Assembly: GCF_020906515.1 (NCBI RefSeq)
Contig: NC_085855.1
Coordinates: forward strand, 62,001-126,000
DNA from: Vanrija pseudolonga
Taxonomy: Eukaryota; Basidiomycota; Tremellomycetes; Trichosporonales; Trichosporonaceae
Length of the DNA: 64,000 nucleotides
Reading direction: 5' to 3'
Shown here: one piece after another, positions 50,207-60,702 of the stretch
Position numbering within the stretch: position 1 is the first letter of the stretch
Layout: each line of letters opens with the position of its first letter
Notes under the pieces: generated by a model
Told to the model about the DNA's origin: nothing
The model's input: the letters and a program-made list of their open reading frames with translations, nothing else
The model's database searches: none
Program-made: the position numbers and the translations under genes

Positions 50207-52216
50207 ATGGTGCAGGAAATATCTCCAACCAAAGACGCTGCACGGCCACGGCAGCATCATCACACCAGCACACACAAAGACACCTTTGCCGCCACCACCA
50301 CCACCATGCCGATCGCGACCAAGACAAGCCCGTACCACCAGCCCCGGCAGCACGACCGGGCGCACGTCGAGTCGACGCCCGCGGGCTCGAGCCTGCCGGT
50401 CATTGTCGTCGGCGCTGGTCCTTCCGGAATGGCGACGGCGCTCGGCCTCGGCGCGCGCGGGATCAAGGTCACCGTCCTCGAGGCTGGCACGGCCGCGAGC
50501 TACGGCTCGCGCGCGACCTGCTACTCGCGGCACACGCAGGAGATTGCCGACCGGCTAGGCTACGGCGACTTGCTGGCGTCGCGCGCGGTCGGGTGGGTCG
50601 GCGGGCGCAGCTTCTACCGCGACCGCGAGGTGCTGCACTTCACCATGCCGCACGAGCCGCACAGCTTCCGCCCGCCAATGGTCAACATCGGCCAGAGCGA
50701 GTACGAGGAGATGCAGCTGCACGCTGTTGCGCGGAATCCAAACGTCACGATCCTGTGGGGCGTGGCCGTCACTGGCGTCGCGCCCGACGCGAGCGGCGTG
50801 ACATTGACGGTTGACACGGTCGACGGCGAGCGCACGCTGCGCGCCGACCGCGTCGTGGCGGGCGACGGCGCGCGCAGCAAGGTGCGCAACGCGCTCGGCC
50901 TGCACATGAGCGGCACGGCATACGAGGGGCGATATGTCATCGCCGACATTCACTGGAAGTCGCCCCTGCCCACACAGCGCATGGTGTGGTTCGACCCGCC
51001 CAGCAACCCCGGCTCAACGGTCATCATGCACAAGCAGCCCGACGACATCTGGCGTATCGACTACCAGCTGAGCCCGAAGGACGATACGACCGAGGAGACG
51101 ACGCGCGAGGCGGTGATTGCACGTGTGACCAAGCACCTCGCATGGCTCGAGAACAACGGCACCATCACCAAGGAGCCGTGGACGCTCGAGTGGCAGGGAT
51201 ACTACAAGGCCCTGTCGGTCGCGCTGCCAGAGTTTGTTCACGGGCGCGTCATCTTTACCGGCGACGCGGCGCACCTCGTCCCGATCTTTGGCGTGCGTGG
51301 GCTCAACTCGGGCATGGAGGACGGGGACGTGCTCGCGTGGATGCTGGCCGCCGTCATCAACGGCGACGCCGACGAGTCGCTCCTCAACGCCTACTCTATC
51401 GAGCGGCGCGACGCATGGGAGCAGAACATTGGCAGCGCCAACAAGAGCACGCTGGTCATGACGCCGAGCTCGGAGGGCTACCGCATGACGCGCGACGCGC
51501 TGCTGCAGGTGTCTGCCGTCATGCCAGAGTTCAGCCACCTCATCGACCCGCGCCAGTCGACGGCGACGCACGCGCGGCGCTCACCACTCGCCATCAAGCT
51601 CGACACGCCGGGCCTCATCTCCGGCGACCCCCTCGAGGACAGGCGGATCACGCTCGACGGGCGCGACACGAGCCTGCACACGGCGCGCGGGACCGCGTTT
51701 GGCGTGTACGCTGTCGGGCCCATCGACGGTAGCACCGTCGCCGGCGTCGCCGAGCGGCTGCAGCGCGCCCTCCCCCACCAGAGCGTGCACACGCTCGTGC
51801 TCAACCCCGGGAATGACGGAGGCGCAGCGGCCGCATGGGGCCTCGCGCCGGGCCAGTTCCTCATCGTCCGACCGGATGGCATCATCCTCACGCGCGGCGA
51901 CCAGGCCGCCCTGGGTGACATTGAGGGCGCGCTCTCGGCGGCGCGCAAGGTGCCCGGCAGCCCAGCGCCAGCATCGCCGGCATCGCGCGGGACTACGCCC
52001 GACCCGGTACGCCTCACCGACGCGCAGAAGGCGCGGGAACAGGTCTGGCTCGAGCTGTCGGCCGCACTAGACGCCAACAGCGCCGGCGCGAACAGCAGCA
52101 CTGGTGCTGGTGCTGACCGCGAAGCGTTCCTCACCCGCCTCGCGCTTGTGCTCGGTGCCGACGTCGGCCCCGAGCGCCTCGCCGACGTGCTCGCAAAGCT
52201 GAGCATTGTGCAGTAG
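50207..52216 (+). CDS. FAD-dependent aromatic-ring-type monooxygenase
   Basis: This is an intronless frame of 669 residues. VIVVGAGPSGMATALGLGARGIKVTVLEAG (~65-94) is the FAD-binding fold. VVAGDGARSKVRNALG is the DG motif that contacts FAD and NAD(P)H, and GRVIFTGDAAHLVPIFGVRGLNSGMEDG the GD motif binding the ribityl chain. This set defines the flavoprotein hydroxylase (PheA/TfdB/MhpA) family. The C-terminal ~150 residues correspond to the thioredoxin-like domain of that family, with a Ser/Ala-rich tail. It probably hydroxylates a phenolic or polyketide substrate using NAD(P)H and O2. An ATG at 50306 is an alternative start that skips a low-complexity His/Thr leader. Confidence 0.85.
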   Translation: MVQEISPTKDAARPRQHHHTSTHKDTFAATTTTMPIATKTSPYHQPRQHDRAHVESTPAGSSLPVIVVGAGPSGMATALGLGARGIKVTVLEAGTAASYGSRATCYSRHTQEIADRLGYGDLLASRAVGWVGGRSFYRDREVLHFTMPHEPHSFRPPMVNIGQSEYEEMQLHAVARNPNVTILWGVAVTGVAPDASGVTLTVDTVDGERTLRADRVVAGDGARSKVRNALGLHMSGTAYEGRYVIADIHWKSPLPTQRMVWFDPPSNPGSTVIMHKQPDDIWRIDYQLSPKDDTTEETTREAVIARVTKHLAWLENNGTITKEPWTLEWQGYYKALSVALPEFVHGRVIFTGDAAHLVPIFGVRGLNSGMEDGDVLAWMLAAVINGDADESLLNAYSIERRDAWEQNIGSANKSTLVMTPSSEGYRMTRDALLQVSAVMPEFSHLIDPRQSTATHARRSPLAIKLDTPGLISGDPLEDRRITLDGRDTSLHTARGTAFGVYAVGPIDGSTVAGVAERLQRALPHQSVHTLVLNPGNDGGAAAAWGLAPGQFLIVRPDGIILTRGDQAALGDIEGALSAARKVPGSPAPASPASRGTTPDPVRLTDAQKAREQVWLELSAALDANSAGANSSTGAGADREAFLTRLALVLGADVGPERLADVLAKLSIVQ

Positions 52217-53079
52217 TAGTCAATCGTTGTAACATTCATCGCATATGCATGTGGCATGGGAGGGCGGGTGGCGCAGGAGGGGGAGGGGAGGAGGGCGGGC
52301 CGGTGGCCAGGCGTGACCCAAGGCAGCAGCAGCAGCAGCAGCAGAAGGAGCAACAACAGCCACCTCACCTCGAGCAGAGCTGCATTGTCTACTTCCCGAG
52401 ACTAGCACGATCGCAGCGCTAGAGCTCGATGGACGCCGTAACTCTTCCAGAACGCCGGTGCAACCAACAAACAAACGCAGGTGCTATCGCAGCCTCGAGC
52501 GCATCTCATGAAGCAGGCAGGAAGGCAAGCGTCCCGCCGCTGCCGTTGCCGCCGCCCACGGCACCGCGGCAGCACCGATCGATCGACGCTGAATAGGCCC
52601 TCGTAGGCAGCGAGCGAGCCGCCGCATTGCATTGCCGTGAGCCGCGGCTGCTAGCTGGCTTGCTGGCTGGCTGGGTGCCGCTGACTCAGTCAACGGTTGC
52701 CACTACCTACCTCGCCGCGGCTGTTGGCCGGCGGTATCACTCCGTTCCAGTAAGTGTTGACCCGCTGTAATGGGCGGTAGCGTCGCGACCAAGCCGGCGG
52801 CAACGGCTTGTCGTCGCCGACAGAGTCGCGACAGAGCGTCCCGACAAGCATGTAGCATTCCGCACTCCGTTGATCGTGTGCATATCGCCCCGAGTCATGT
52901 ACAACGTGTAATGCCCCGACTGAGCGCCAAGCGACATGTCACCTGCCGACTGCTGTCGTCGGGAGTGAGGCTCCCGACATCGGCATCTGGTCGGCAGCCT
53001 CCCTCCCATCGCGGGGTATATGACCAGCATCGTCAGGTGTCACTCTCCCCAGCATCATAAGCACGCAGCGAGCACAAGC
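52217..53079. other. intergenic region with a CAG microsatellite
   Basis: No gene is seen. A (CAG)7 run lies at 52325-52345. The remainder should include the promoter of the dehydrogenase gene. Confidence 0.4.
52325..52345. repeat. (CAG)7 microsatellite
   Basis: Seven uninterrupted CAG triplets about 110 bp after the monooxygenase stop codon. Confidence 0.9.
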
Positions 53080-54613
53080 ATGGTATCGCAGCCTTTCAAC
53101 GTTGTGCTCCTCGGCGCCGGAGACGTCAACTTTGGTGCGTGTGGCGGGCGTGGGCGTGGGCGAGCGTTGCTGACGACAGAGTAGGCACGCCCGAGGGCCC
53201 TTGGTGTCATGTAAGTGACGCCGGCAAGGAGGAAGGTAGCTGACGTGCCCAGACGACGAGACTGGAGCGGTACGTCGAGAGCTGTGGCAGGACTGACCCC
53301 GCAGCAAGCTCGGATCCCGCCTCAACGTCGTCGGCCTGGTCGACCCGTTCGTCCAGCGCGCCGAGGAGCGGCTGGCGGTGAAGCGCGAGGCCGGAGTGGA
53401 GGGTTACGACCGCACCGAGGTATTCCCCAGCATCGAGGCGGCCGGCAAAGCCTTGATCGGGGGTCGCGCGCCGGCGTAAGTGCCACTTTCACTCACTGCC
53501 GAACGCCAGCTCACTGCCCAGCCTCATCGTCGCAGGCGTGCAGCCCAAGATCCGCGGTTCTCCTCACGCGGGGCGGGATGTCGAGCTCCAGGTCCAGCGT
53601 GCGTTCGGGACCACGCCCCTGTTTGTGGAGAAGCCAATCTCCTCCTCCCCGGTGCCCGAGGTGCGCCAGGTCTCCAAGGCCCTCGGCGGCACGCTCACCA
53701 GCGTGGGCTACATGTTCCGATACCTTGAGGGTACGTGGCGCGTCGCCTTGTCGGCGGCCACGGGGACGCGGGCTGACAGTCAAAGCCGTGCAGACCATTC
53801 GTCGGCTGGTGCGCGAGCACGACCTACAGATCACAGCCACGGTCGCGCAGTACTACATGGCCTAGTGGGTCTCTTCATCGCCCCGAGCTGACAGAAGCGA
53901 GCACGCAGGCTCGATGGAGCGGCACGCAGTTTACTTTGACCTCGGGCTCGAGGTTGGGCGTAGGTCACATGCAGGTACGCTATGCGGCTGACATTAGCCA
54001 TCGTGGAGCAGGCGACGCACGTCGTAGACTTGTGCGTCTACCTCGCGGGCGACGCTGTCGAGGGAAGCGTCCACACGCACACGCTCGAAGTCGACGAAGG
54101 GCCCGGGGCGCTCTCCAAGCTCGAGTTCTCGGACGAGATCGCCACTGCACGCCATATTCCGCGGGTCACCACCGCCGTGTGGAAGTACGCCAGCGGGGCC
54201 GTGGCCAGCTTTGTGCACGGCGTCGCGCTGCACGACGGCGACTACGAGACTGAGCTCGTGGTCCTGGCCGACGGGTGGAAGTTCAAGCTTGTCGACCCCT
54301 ACGGCGTGCCCCGCCTCCATGTGCGTCGTCCCGGCAACCCGCAGGAAGAGATCACGGTCTTCAAGGACGACGACCCGTTCTTCAGCGAGATGGCGACGTT
54401 TATCGACGTTATTGAGGGGGTGTTGCCGCGTACCGCTATCCTCTCGAGCTACGACGACGCGATCAAGACGTATGAGCTGGTAAGTGACTGCGGTGACCCG
54501 ACATGCTCACTCCCCAGACGTGGGCGATCCGCAGCGACGGTGAGAGGAAGCGCGACGAGCGCCGGGCACGCGCCAAGGTCAACGGCAGCCCCAATGGCAA
54601 CGGCGTGGCGTAG
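53080..54613 (+). CDS. Gfo/Idh/MocA-family oxidoreductase
   Basis: Nine exons: 53080..53134, 53185..53210, 53253..53269, 53305..53475, 53522..53730, 53786..53864, 53898..53959, 53998..54479, 54518..54613. They give 398 residues; exons 2 and 3 are only 26 and 17 nt. FNVVLLGAGDVNFGTPEGPW starts the NAD(P)-binding fold. PLFVEKPISS is the EKP motif with the catalytic-site Lys. The splices restore VAQYYMAYEH and GLEVGPIVEQATHVVDL, blocks seen in a fungal subgroup of this family. Members oxidise or reduce sugars, inositols or dihydrodiols; the substrate is open. No signal peptide is seen. The exon structure is complex but each junction restores family blocks, so I trust it well. Confidence 0.8.
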
Positions 54614-54731
54614 CCCCCGTGCCCACCAGGTAGTCACCAAGACATCAAAGGGCTGGCTTGGTAAGCCGTACAGAATGAGCGGTATAGAACTATGAAACAT
54701 TGACACGTTGCTTGGTACTCCGTCCCTCATC

Positions 54732-55487
54732 CTACTGCCCAAAGCCCTTGTGGCTCTGGAGAAACTCGTCCTCCTCTGGCGTGTTCTTGCGTCCAAGCAG
54801 CGCGTTGCGGTGGGGGAAGCGGCCAAACTTGGCAATGATATCACGGTGCTCCTTTGCAAACTCGACTGCCGTGTTCTTGCCGTCGTGGCTGCCCATCGCC
54901 TCGATGAGCCCGACGACCGCGTCCTGGTCGGCGAGGGTCTCGGAGTGCATGTGGGGCATGTAAAGGAACAGCTTTTCCTGGTCGGTGCAGTCTGCGTCGA
55001 ACCCCTTCGCGACGGCCTCCTTCGACAGCGCGAGCGCCTGCGGGTCGGTCGCGAACGCCTCGGGCGTCTTGCGGAACATGTTGCGCGAGAACTGGTCGTA
55101 GACGATGATGGCGGCGAGCGACGTCTTGGGGTGCGCGTTGCACTCGCTGCATGCCTGCTCGGGAGTCGCCTGCGCGAGCTTGTTCCACAGGGGGAGGTAG
55201 CGCTCGCGGCAGAGAGCGTCGACGTGCGCCCCGCCCGCGAACCACTCGGCCGGGCCGAACTGCTTGAACCAGAAGTGCAGCACGTCGTCGACCCACTCGG
55301 GCTGCGCCGGGTTGCTAGGAGTCGAAGAGCTCATGGCGCGTGATGCGAGTGTTGGTCGGGGGAGCGGCGCGGCGCAAGTGGGGTAGAGTGCTGGCCGGGA
55401 TGCCGAAGCCGTGTGGAGAAGCGATGCTGATGGCGGAAGAAGCCGGGGTGCACAGGTTGCTGTGAGCGACGACACGGCGCGGAGCAT
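54732..55487 (-). CDS. DUF924-family protein with a mitochondrial-like leader
   Basis: One exon. From the ATG at 55487 the product is 251 residues; from the ATG at 55334 it is 200 residues, starting MSSSTPSNPAQPEW. The shorter form covers the whole DUF924 domain: VLHFWFKQFGPAEWF, SLAAIIVYDQFSRNMFRKTPEAFATDPQAL, FLYMPHMHSE, and HRDIIAKFGRFPHRNALLGR. The fold is a TPR-like helical bundle of unknown function. The 51-residue extension is rich in Arg, Ser, Ala and Leu and has no acidic residue, so it looks like a mitochondrial presequence. Two starts, hence two locations, are plausible. The frame stays open further upstream but without other support. Confidence 0.75.
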   Translation of the reverse strand: MLRAVSSLTATCAPRLLPPSASLLHTASASRPALYPTCAAPLPRPTLASRAMSSSTPSNPAQPEWVDDVLHFWFKQFGPAEWFAGGAHVDALCRERYLPLWNKLAQATPEQACSECNAHPKTSLAAIIVYDQFSRNMFRKTPEAFATDPQALALSKEAVAKGFDADCTDQEKLFLYMPHMHSETLADQDAVVGLIEAMGSHDGKNTAVEFAKEHRDIIAKFGRFPHRNALLGRKNTPEEDEFLQSHKGFGQ

Positions 55488-56495
55488 CTGTTGTCGGGAT
55501 GTACGATGGCGAGGTGGCGAGATCGAGAGTGGATAGAGTAAGCAGCAGCGAGTTGCATTGATCGAGCGACCTCGGATCTCAGCAGCATCCCGAATGTCTT
55601 GGACTTTTTTGTTATTTGGCTTTACAAGCCGAGGAGCGCGGAGCGGGCTGTTTGACGTCAGCGGCCGGCAAGCCGAGGCATCGTGGGCTGGGCCGAGGTG
55701 GGCGGAGGTGGGGCTCAACTCCACTGATACCACCAGCAGCAGCAGCAGCAGCAGCTGCTGCTGCTGCTGCTGCTGGCCTACTGGTCGTTTTTGCGTGCAC
55801 CTCGACCACTCTCGGACCGAGATAATCTTTGCCACGTTGCCACTCGTCGACGTGCTCGCTCGCTGATCTGATCGCTGACGTGGCGTGCGCCCTCGCTTCT
55901 TTCTCTGGGGGCTGCGGATCAAATCCTCGCTCGCTGTCCTCGCTGTCCTCGCAATGTCCGCAGGCCGCGGCGTCGTCTGATCCAAAGTCAATCGGGCCCG
56001 ATAGCACGGAGATGGGACCCTCGTCCGCCGGTTGCCGTACATATGGGTCGGGTGGGCCCAGGGCAAAATGGCGGCGCGGCGGGGCCGAGGCGCCAAGGCC
56101 CGACCTGTCTGCGTCCCTCCCTCGCCTTCACCTCCGTCCCCCTCCCCCTCTGGCCCCTCCCCCTCTCCTTACATATCCCGGCTCTCACCTCGTGCCTTCA
56201 GCCAGGCCATGCAGACTAGATTCCCTGCGGGGCTGTGCTCGGCTGGCGGATCTTGACCCTTGTCTAGTCGGAGAACATCTCATCTCCGCGGCACAAGTCC
56301 GCTCACAACTGACACGACTTTCTTGGAATGTCTTGGCTTGGAGGCCGACGCGACTCGTAAGACGGTTGTTGGGGTGCTGGGGATGCATAGCAATCTATCG
56401 GGTCATCAGAGGACTCGGCGAGCTCAAAAGCGCCTCGCCAGAGCGAGGATGAGGCCAGTCACCCCCCCAACAACACGAATGCCACCTCAAACAAC
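55488..56495. other. divergent intergenic region with a triplet palindrome
   Basis: This should hold the promoters of the DUF924 gene (minus) and the ABC transporter gene (plus). The CAG/CTG palindrome at 55733 is the only striking feature. Confidence 0.4.
55733..55776. repeat. (CAG)7(CTG)7 perfect palindrome
   Basis: Seven CAG triplets (55734-55754) are followed without spacer by seven CTG triplets (55755-55775). One further base pairs on each side, giving a 44-bp perfect inverted repeat. Confidence 0.92.
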
Positions 56496-59400
56496 ATGAC
56501 AACAAGCACAGCAAGTAACAACGGCAGTCAGCCCCGACAAGCTGAGAAGCCAACCGTCTCCAAGCCAGGCTCGGTAGCCGGCAGCTCCTCCAACACGGCC
56601 AACGCGGACGCCGTCAAGCCCAAGCAGCCCGACAACAGCAGCGACAGCAGCGACGCCGTCGCTGATGAGTCCCACGAAGTTATGCTCAAGCCCGTGGGGC
56701 TGTTCGCGCTGTTCCGCTTCGCAACGCCGTTTGAGCGCTTGCTCAACTTCATCGGGCTGGTGATCGCCGCCGCGGCCGGCGCGACCCTCCCAGTCATGAC
56801 CATCATCTTTGGCAAGCTCACGACGGCCTTTACCAACTTTGCCATCATCTCGTCGCAGATCCACGCCGAGGGCTCCAACGCCGACGTCGAGGCGGCGCTC
56901 GAAGCCGCCAGGCACCACCTGAAGAAGGAGGCAGGCAACAGCGCCATCTACCTCATGGTCATCGGCATCGGCATGTTCGCGACGACGTACGCGTACATGC
57001 TGATTTGGAACTACACCTCCGAGGCACAGGGCAAGCGTATCCGCGAGCGCTACCTCCGCGCCGTGCTGCGCCAGGACGTAGGTGGCGGATGGAGTAACAT
57101 TACTGACGCCAGATTGCCTGGTTTGACCAGATGGGCGCTGGCGAGGTGGCGACCCGCATCCAGACCGACTGCCACTTGGTGCAGGCGTCCATCAGCGAGA
57201 AGATTGCAATCACCATCCAGCACGTCTCGACGTTTATCGCGGGCTTTGTCGTCGCGTACGCGCGCCAGCCGCGCCTCGCCGGTGTGCTCACCACCATCCT
57301 CCCCGTCATCATTGTCGCAGGCGGCGCCAGTGAGTTCCCGTCGCACCTTTCCCCAACTCACACTCCAGTGGGATACTTTGAATCAAAGTACCAGACTGTC
57401 GCGCTCCACTGCGTGTCCAAGGCTGGCACGATCGCCGAGGAGGTCATCTCGAGCATTCGCACAGTACAGGCGTTCGCGACGGGCAAGCTCCTCGGGGAAC
57501 AGTTCAACAAGAAGATCGAGGGCAGCCGCAAGGCCGGCGTGACCGGCGCGTCGCGCGAAGCCGCTTCCCTCTGCGTCATGTGTAAGCGTCCCAAACCCTC
57601 ACCCCGCTGACCCCAGTCTTCGCCGTCTACGCAGCCTACGCCCTCGCGTTCGTCTACGGCGGCCGCATGGTCGAGTCGGGCAAGACGGACAGCGGCGCCA
57701 TCCTCAACGTAAGTCCCCCGCCCCCCCGCCCACGCTCACCCCCAGGTCTTCTTCGCCATCCTCATCGGCTCCTTCTCCATCGTCATGATCGCGCCCGAGA
57801 TGCAGTCCATCTCCAAGGGCCGTGCGGCTGCCGCCAAGCTGTTCGAGACAATCGACCGTATCCCGGAAATCGACTCGGCCAACGACGGCGGCGAGCGCCC
57901 CGCGAGCATCGAGGGCACGCTCACCTTCGACGACGTCAAGTTCCACTACCCCTCGCGCCCGGACGTCCCGGTGCTCAAGGGCCTCTCGACCGTCTTCGAG
58001 GCCGGCAAAACCTGCGCGCTCGTCGGCGCGTCGGGCAGCGGCAAGTCGACAGTCATCCAGCTGCTCGAGCGCTTCTACGACCCCATCGCCGGGCGTATCC
58101 TCCTCGACGGCCGCGACATCCGCACCCTCAACCTCAAGTGGCTGCGCCAGCAGATCGGCCTCGTGTCCCAGGAGCCGACGCTGTTCGCGACCACTGTCCG
58201 CGGCAACGTCGAGCACGGCCTCATCGGGTCCAAGTGGGAGCATGCGAGCGACGCCGAGCGCTTCGAGCTGGTCAAGAAGGCGTGCGTCGCCGCCAATGCC
58301 GACGGGTTCATCTCCAAGCTGCCAAAGGGGTACGACACGAACGTTGGCGAGCGCGGCATGCTGCTCTCCGGAGGGCAGAAGCAGCGCGTGGCTATTGCCC
58401 GCGCGATCGTCTCCAACCCGGTTATTCTCCTGCTTGACGAGGCCACCTCCGCGCTCGACGGTCAAAGCGAGCGCGTGGTACAGGATGCGCTTGACCGCGC
58501 GTCGGTCGGCCGCACGACCATCGTCATTGCCCACCGCCTCGCGACGGTCAAGAACGCCGACAAGATCCTCGTCATGGGCGGCGGCGAGATCATCGAGCAG
58601 GGCACGCACAACAGCCTGCTCGAGGACGAGCACGGCGCGTACTTCAAGCTCGTGACCAACCAGAAGCTGCAGCAGGAAGCCGCCGACCACATGGCACAGA
58701 CGTACGACGAGGACGGCGATTCGATCGACGAGGTCGACAAGATCCAGCCCGTGCCCGGCTCACCTGTCTCTGAGAAGGTCTCGCTCCACCGCCATGTCAC
58801 CGGCCGCTCGATCGCGTCCCAGATCCTCGAACAGCGCCGCGCCGAGCGCGACGCCTTCTCGTCCCCGTACGACCGCAAGGGCTTCTTCGCGCTCTTCGGT
58901 CGGCTGCTCAAGCTCAATGGCCCCCACTGGCGGTGGTACGTCGGCGGCGTCGCTGGCTCCGTGGCCAGCGGCATGGTGTTCCCCGGTATGGCGATCCTGT
59001 TCGGCAAGACCATGGCCAACTTTGAGCTGCCGCGCGACGAGATCCGCCCTGTGCTCGACCGCAAGGCGCTGTGGTTCTTCATCATTGCCATCCTTGCCGC
59101 CATCGCCATGTTCTTCAACTACTGGTGCTTCTCCACCACTGGATGGGAACTCGCGACGACGCTGCGCAAGCGGCTCTTCGCCGCGGTCGTGCGCCACGAC
59201 ATTGAGTGGTTTGACGAGGAGCAGAACGCCACGGGCACCGTCACGTCCAACATTGCCGACCAGCCACAAAAGGTCCAAGGCCTGTTCGGCGTCACTCTCG
59301 GGTCCATCCTGCAGGCGTTCGTCACACTCGTCGGCGGCGCAATCGTCGGTCTCGCATACGCACCGCTCCTGTCTCTGATTGGTATCGCCTGTGTCCCCCT

Positions 59401-60652
59401 CATCGTGGGGAGCGGGTACATCCGCCTGCGCGTCGTCGTGCTCAAGGACGAGCAGACCAAGAAGTGGCACGCGAGCAGCTCGCAGATGGCGTCCGAGGCC
59501 GCAGCCTCGGTCCGCACCGTCGCGTCGCTCACGCGCGAGGACGACGTGGAGAAGATCTACGGCGAGGCGCTGCAGGAGCCGATGCGTATCTCGAACCGAA
59601 CCGCGTTCCGCTCGCAGGCGCTCTACGCAGCCTCGCAGGGCATCGTGTTCCTGGTCATCGCGCTCGTTTTCTACATTGGCGCGCTGTGGATCGCGAGCGG
59701 CCGCCTCACCACCGCGACGTTCTTCACGTCCCTCATGGGCGTCATCTTCGCCGCCATGGAGGCGGGCGACATCTTCCAGTACGTCCCCGATGCGTCCAAG
59801 GCCGGCTCGTCGGCCCGCTCCATCTTCCGCGTCATCGACAACGTGCCCACCGTCGACGCCGACTCGACCGACGGCATCGTCCTCAACCCCGCCGAGGTGC
59901 GCGGACACCTCACCCTCAACAATGTTCACTTCCGATACCCCTCCCGCCCCGACGTGCGCGTACTGCGCAACTGCTCGATCGACATCCCGGCAGGCAAGTA
60001 CGTCGCGCTCGTCGGCCCGTCAGGCTGTGGCAAGTCGACGTCCATCCAGCTCATCGAGCGCTTCTACGACCCGCTCGCCGGCAGCGTCACCCTCGACGGC
60101 GTCGATATCCGCACGCTCAACGTCGCGAGCTACCGCTCCCAGATCGCGCTCGTGTCCCAGGAACCAACCCTCTACTCTGGCAGCGTGCACTTCAACATTC
60201 TCCTCGGCCACCCGCAGCCCGACACCGTGTCAGACGAGCAGCTCAAGCAGGCGTGCCTCGACGCCAACATTCTCGAGTTTATCGAGTCGTTGCCCGAGGG
60301 CTTTGACACGGAAGTCGGCAGCAAGGGCGGTCAGCTCAGCGGAGGCCAGAAGCAGCGCATGGCCATCGCGCGCGCGCTCGTGCGTAACCCCAAGGTGCTG
60401 CTCCTCGACGAGGCGACCGCCGCGCTCGACAGCAACTCTGAGCGCGTGGTCCAGGCGGCGCTGGATAACGCGTCCCTCGGACGCACGGTCGTCGCCATCG
60501 CCCACCGCCTCAGCACGATCCAAAACGCCGACATGATCTACTTCATCAACGAGGGGACGGTCGTCGAGCGCGGCACGCACGCCGAGCTGCTCGCCCTCAA
60601 GGGAGCGTACTACGAGCTGGTGCAGATGCAGAACCTCAGCCGTGTAGACTAG
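56496..60652 (+). CDS. full-size ABCB (P-glycoprotein-like) transporter
   Basis: Five exons, 56496..57077, 57113..57329, 57369..57581, 57617..57708 and 57746..60652, give 1,336 residues; introns are 35-39 nt. The order is TMD1-NBD1-TMD2-NBD2. NBD1 has Walker A GASGSGKST (~461), signature LSGGQKQR, Walker B ILLLDEATSALD and H-loop AHRLAT. NBD2 has GPSGCGKST (~1124), LSGGQKQR, VLLLDEATAALD and AHRLST. Both sites look catalytically competent. Residues 1-60 are a disordered Ser/Asn-rich tail, and the linker after NBD1 is acidic (YDEDGDSIDEVDK). Fungal relatives (MDR1, Pmd1, Ste6 types) export drugs or lipopeptide pheromone; which applies here is not shown. It sits at the plasma membrane or vacuole by analogy. 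Confidence 0.92.
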
Positions 60653-60702
60653 ACTTATCGTGGTAGTATTATAGACTTTGCATAATGTTCACCGTTCACT
60701 GC

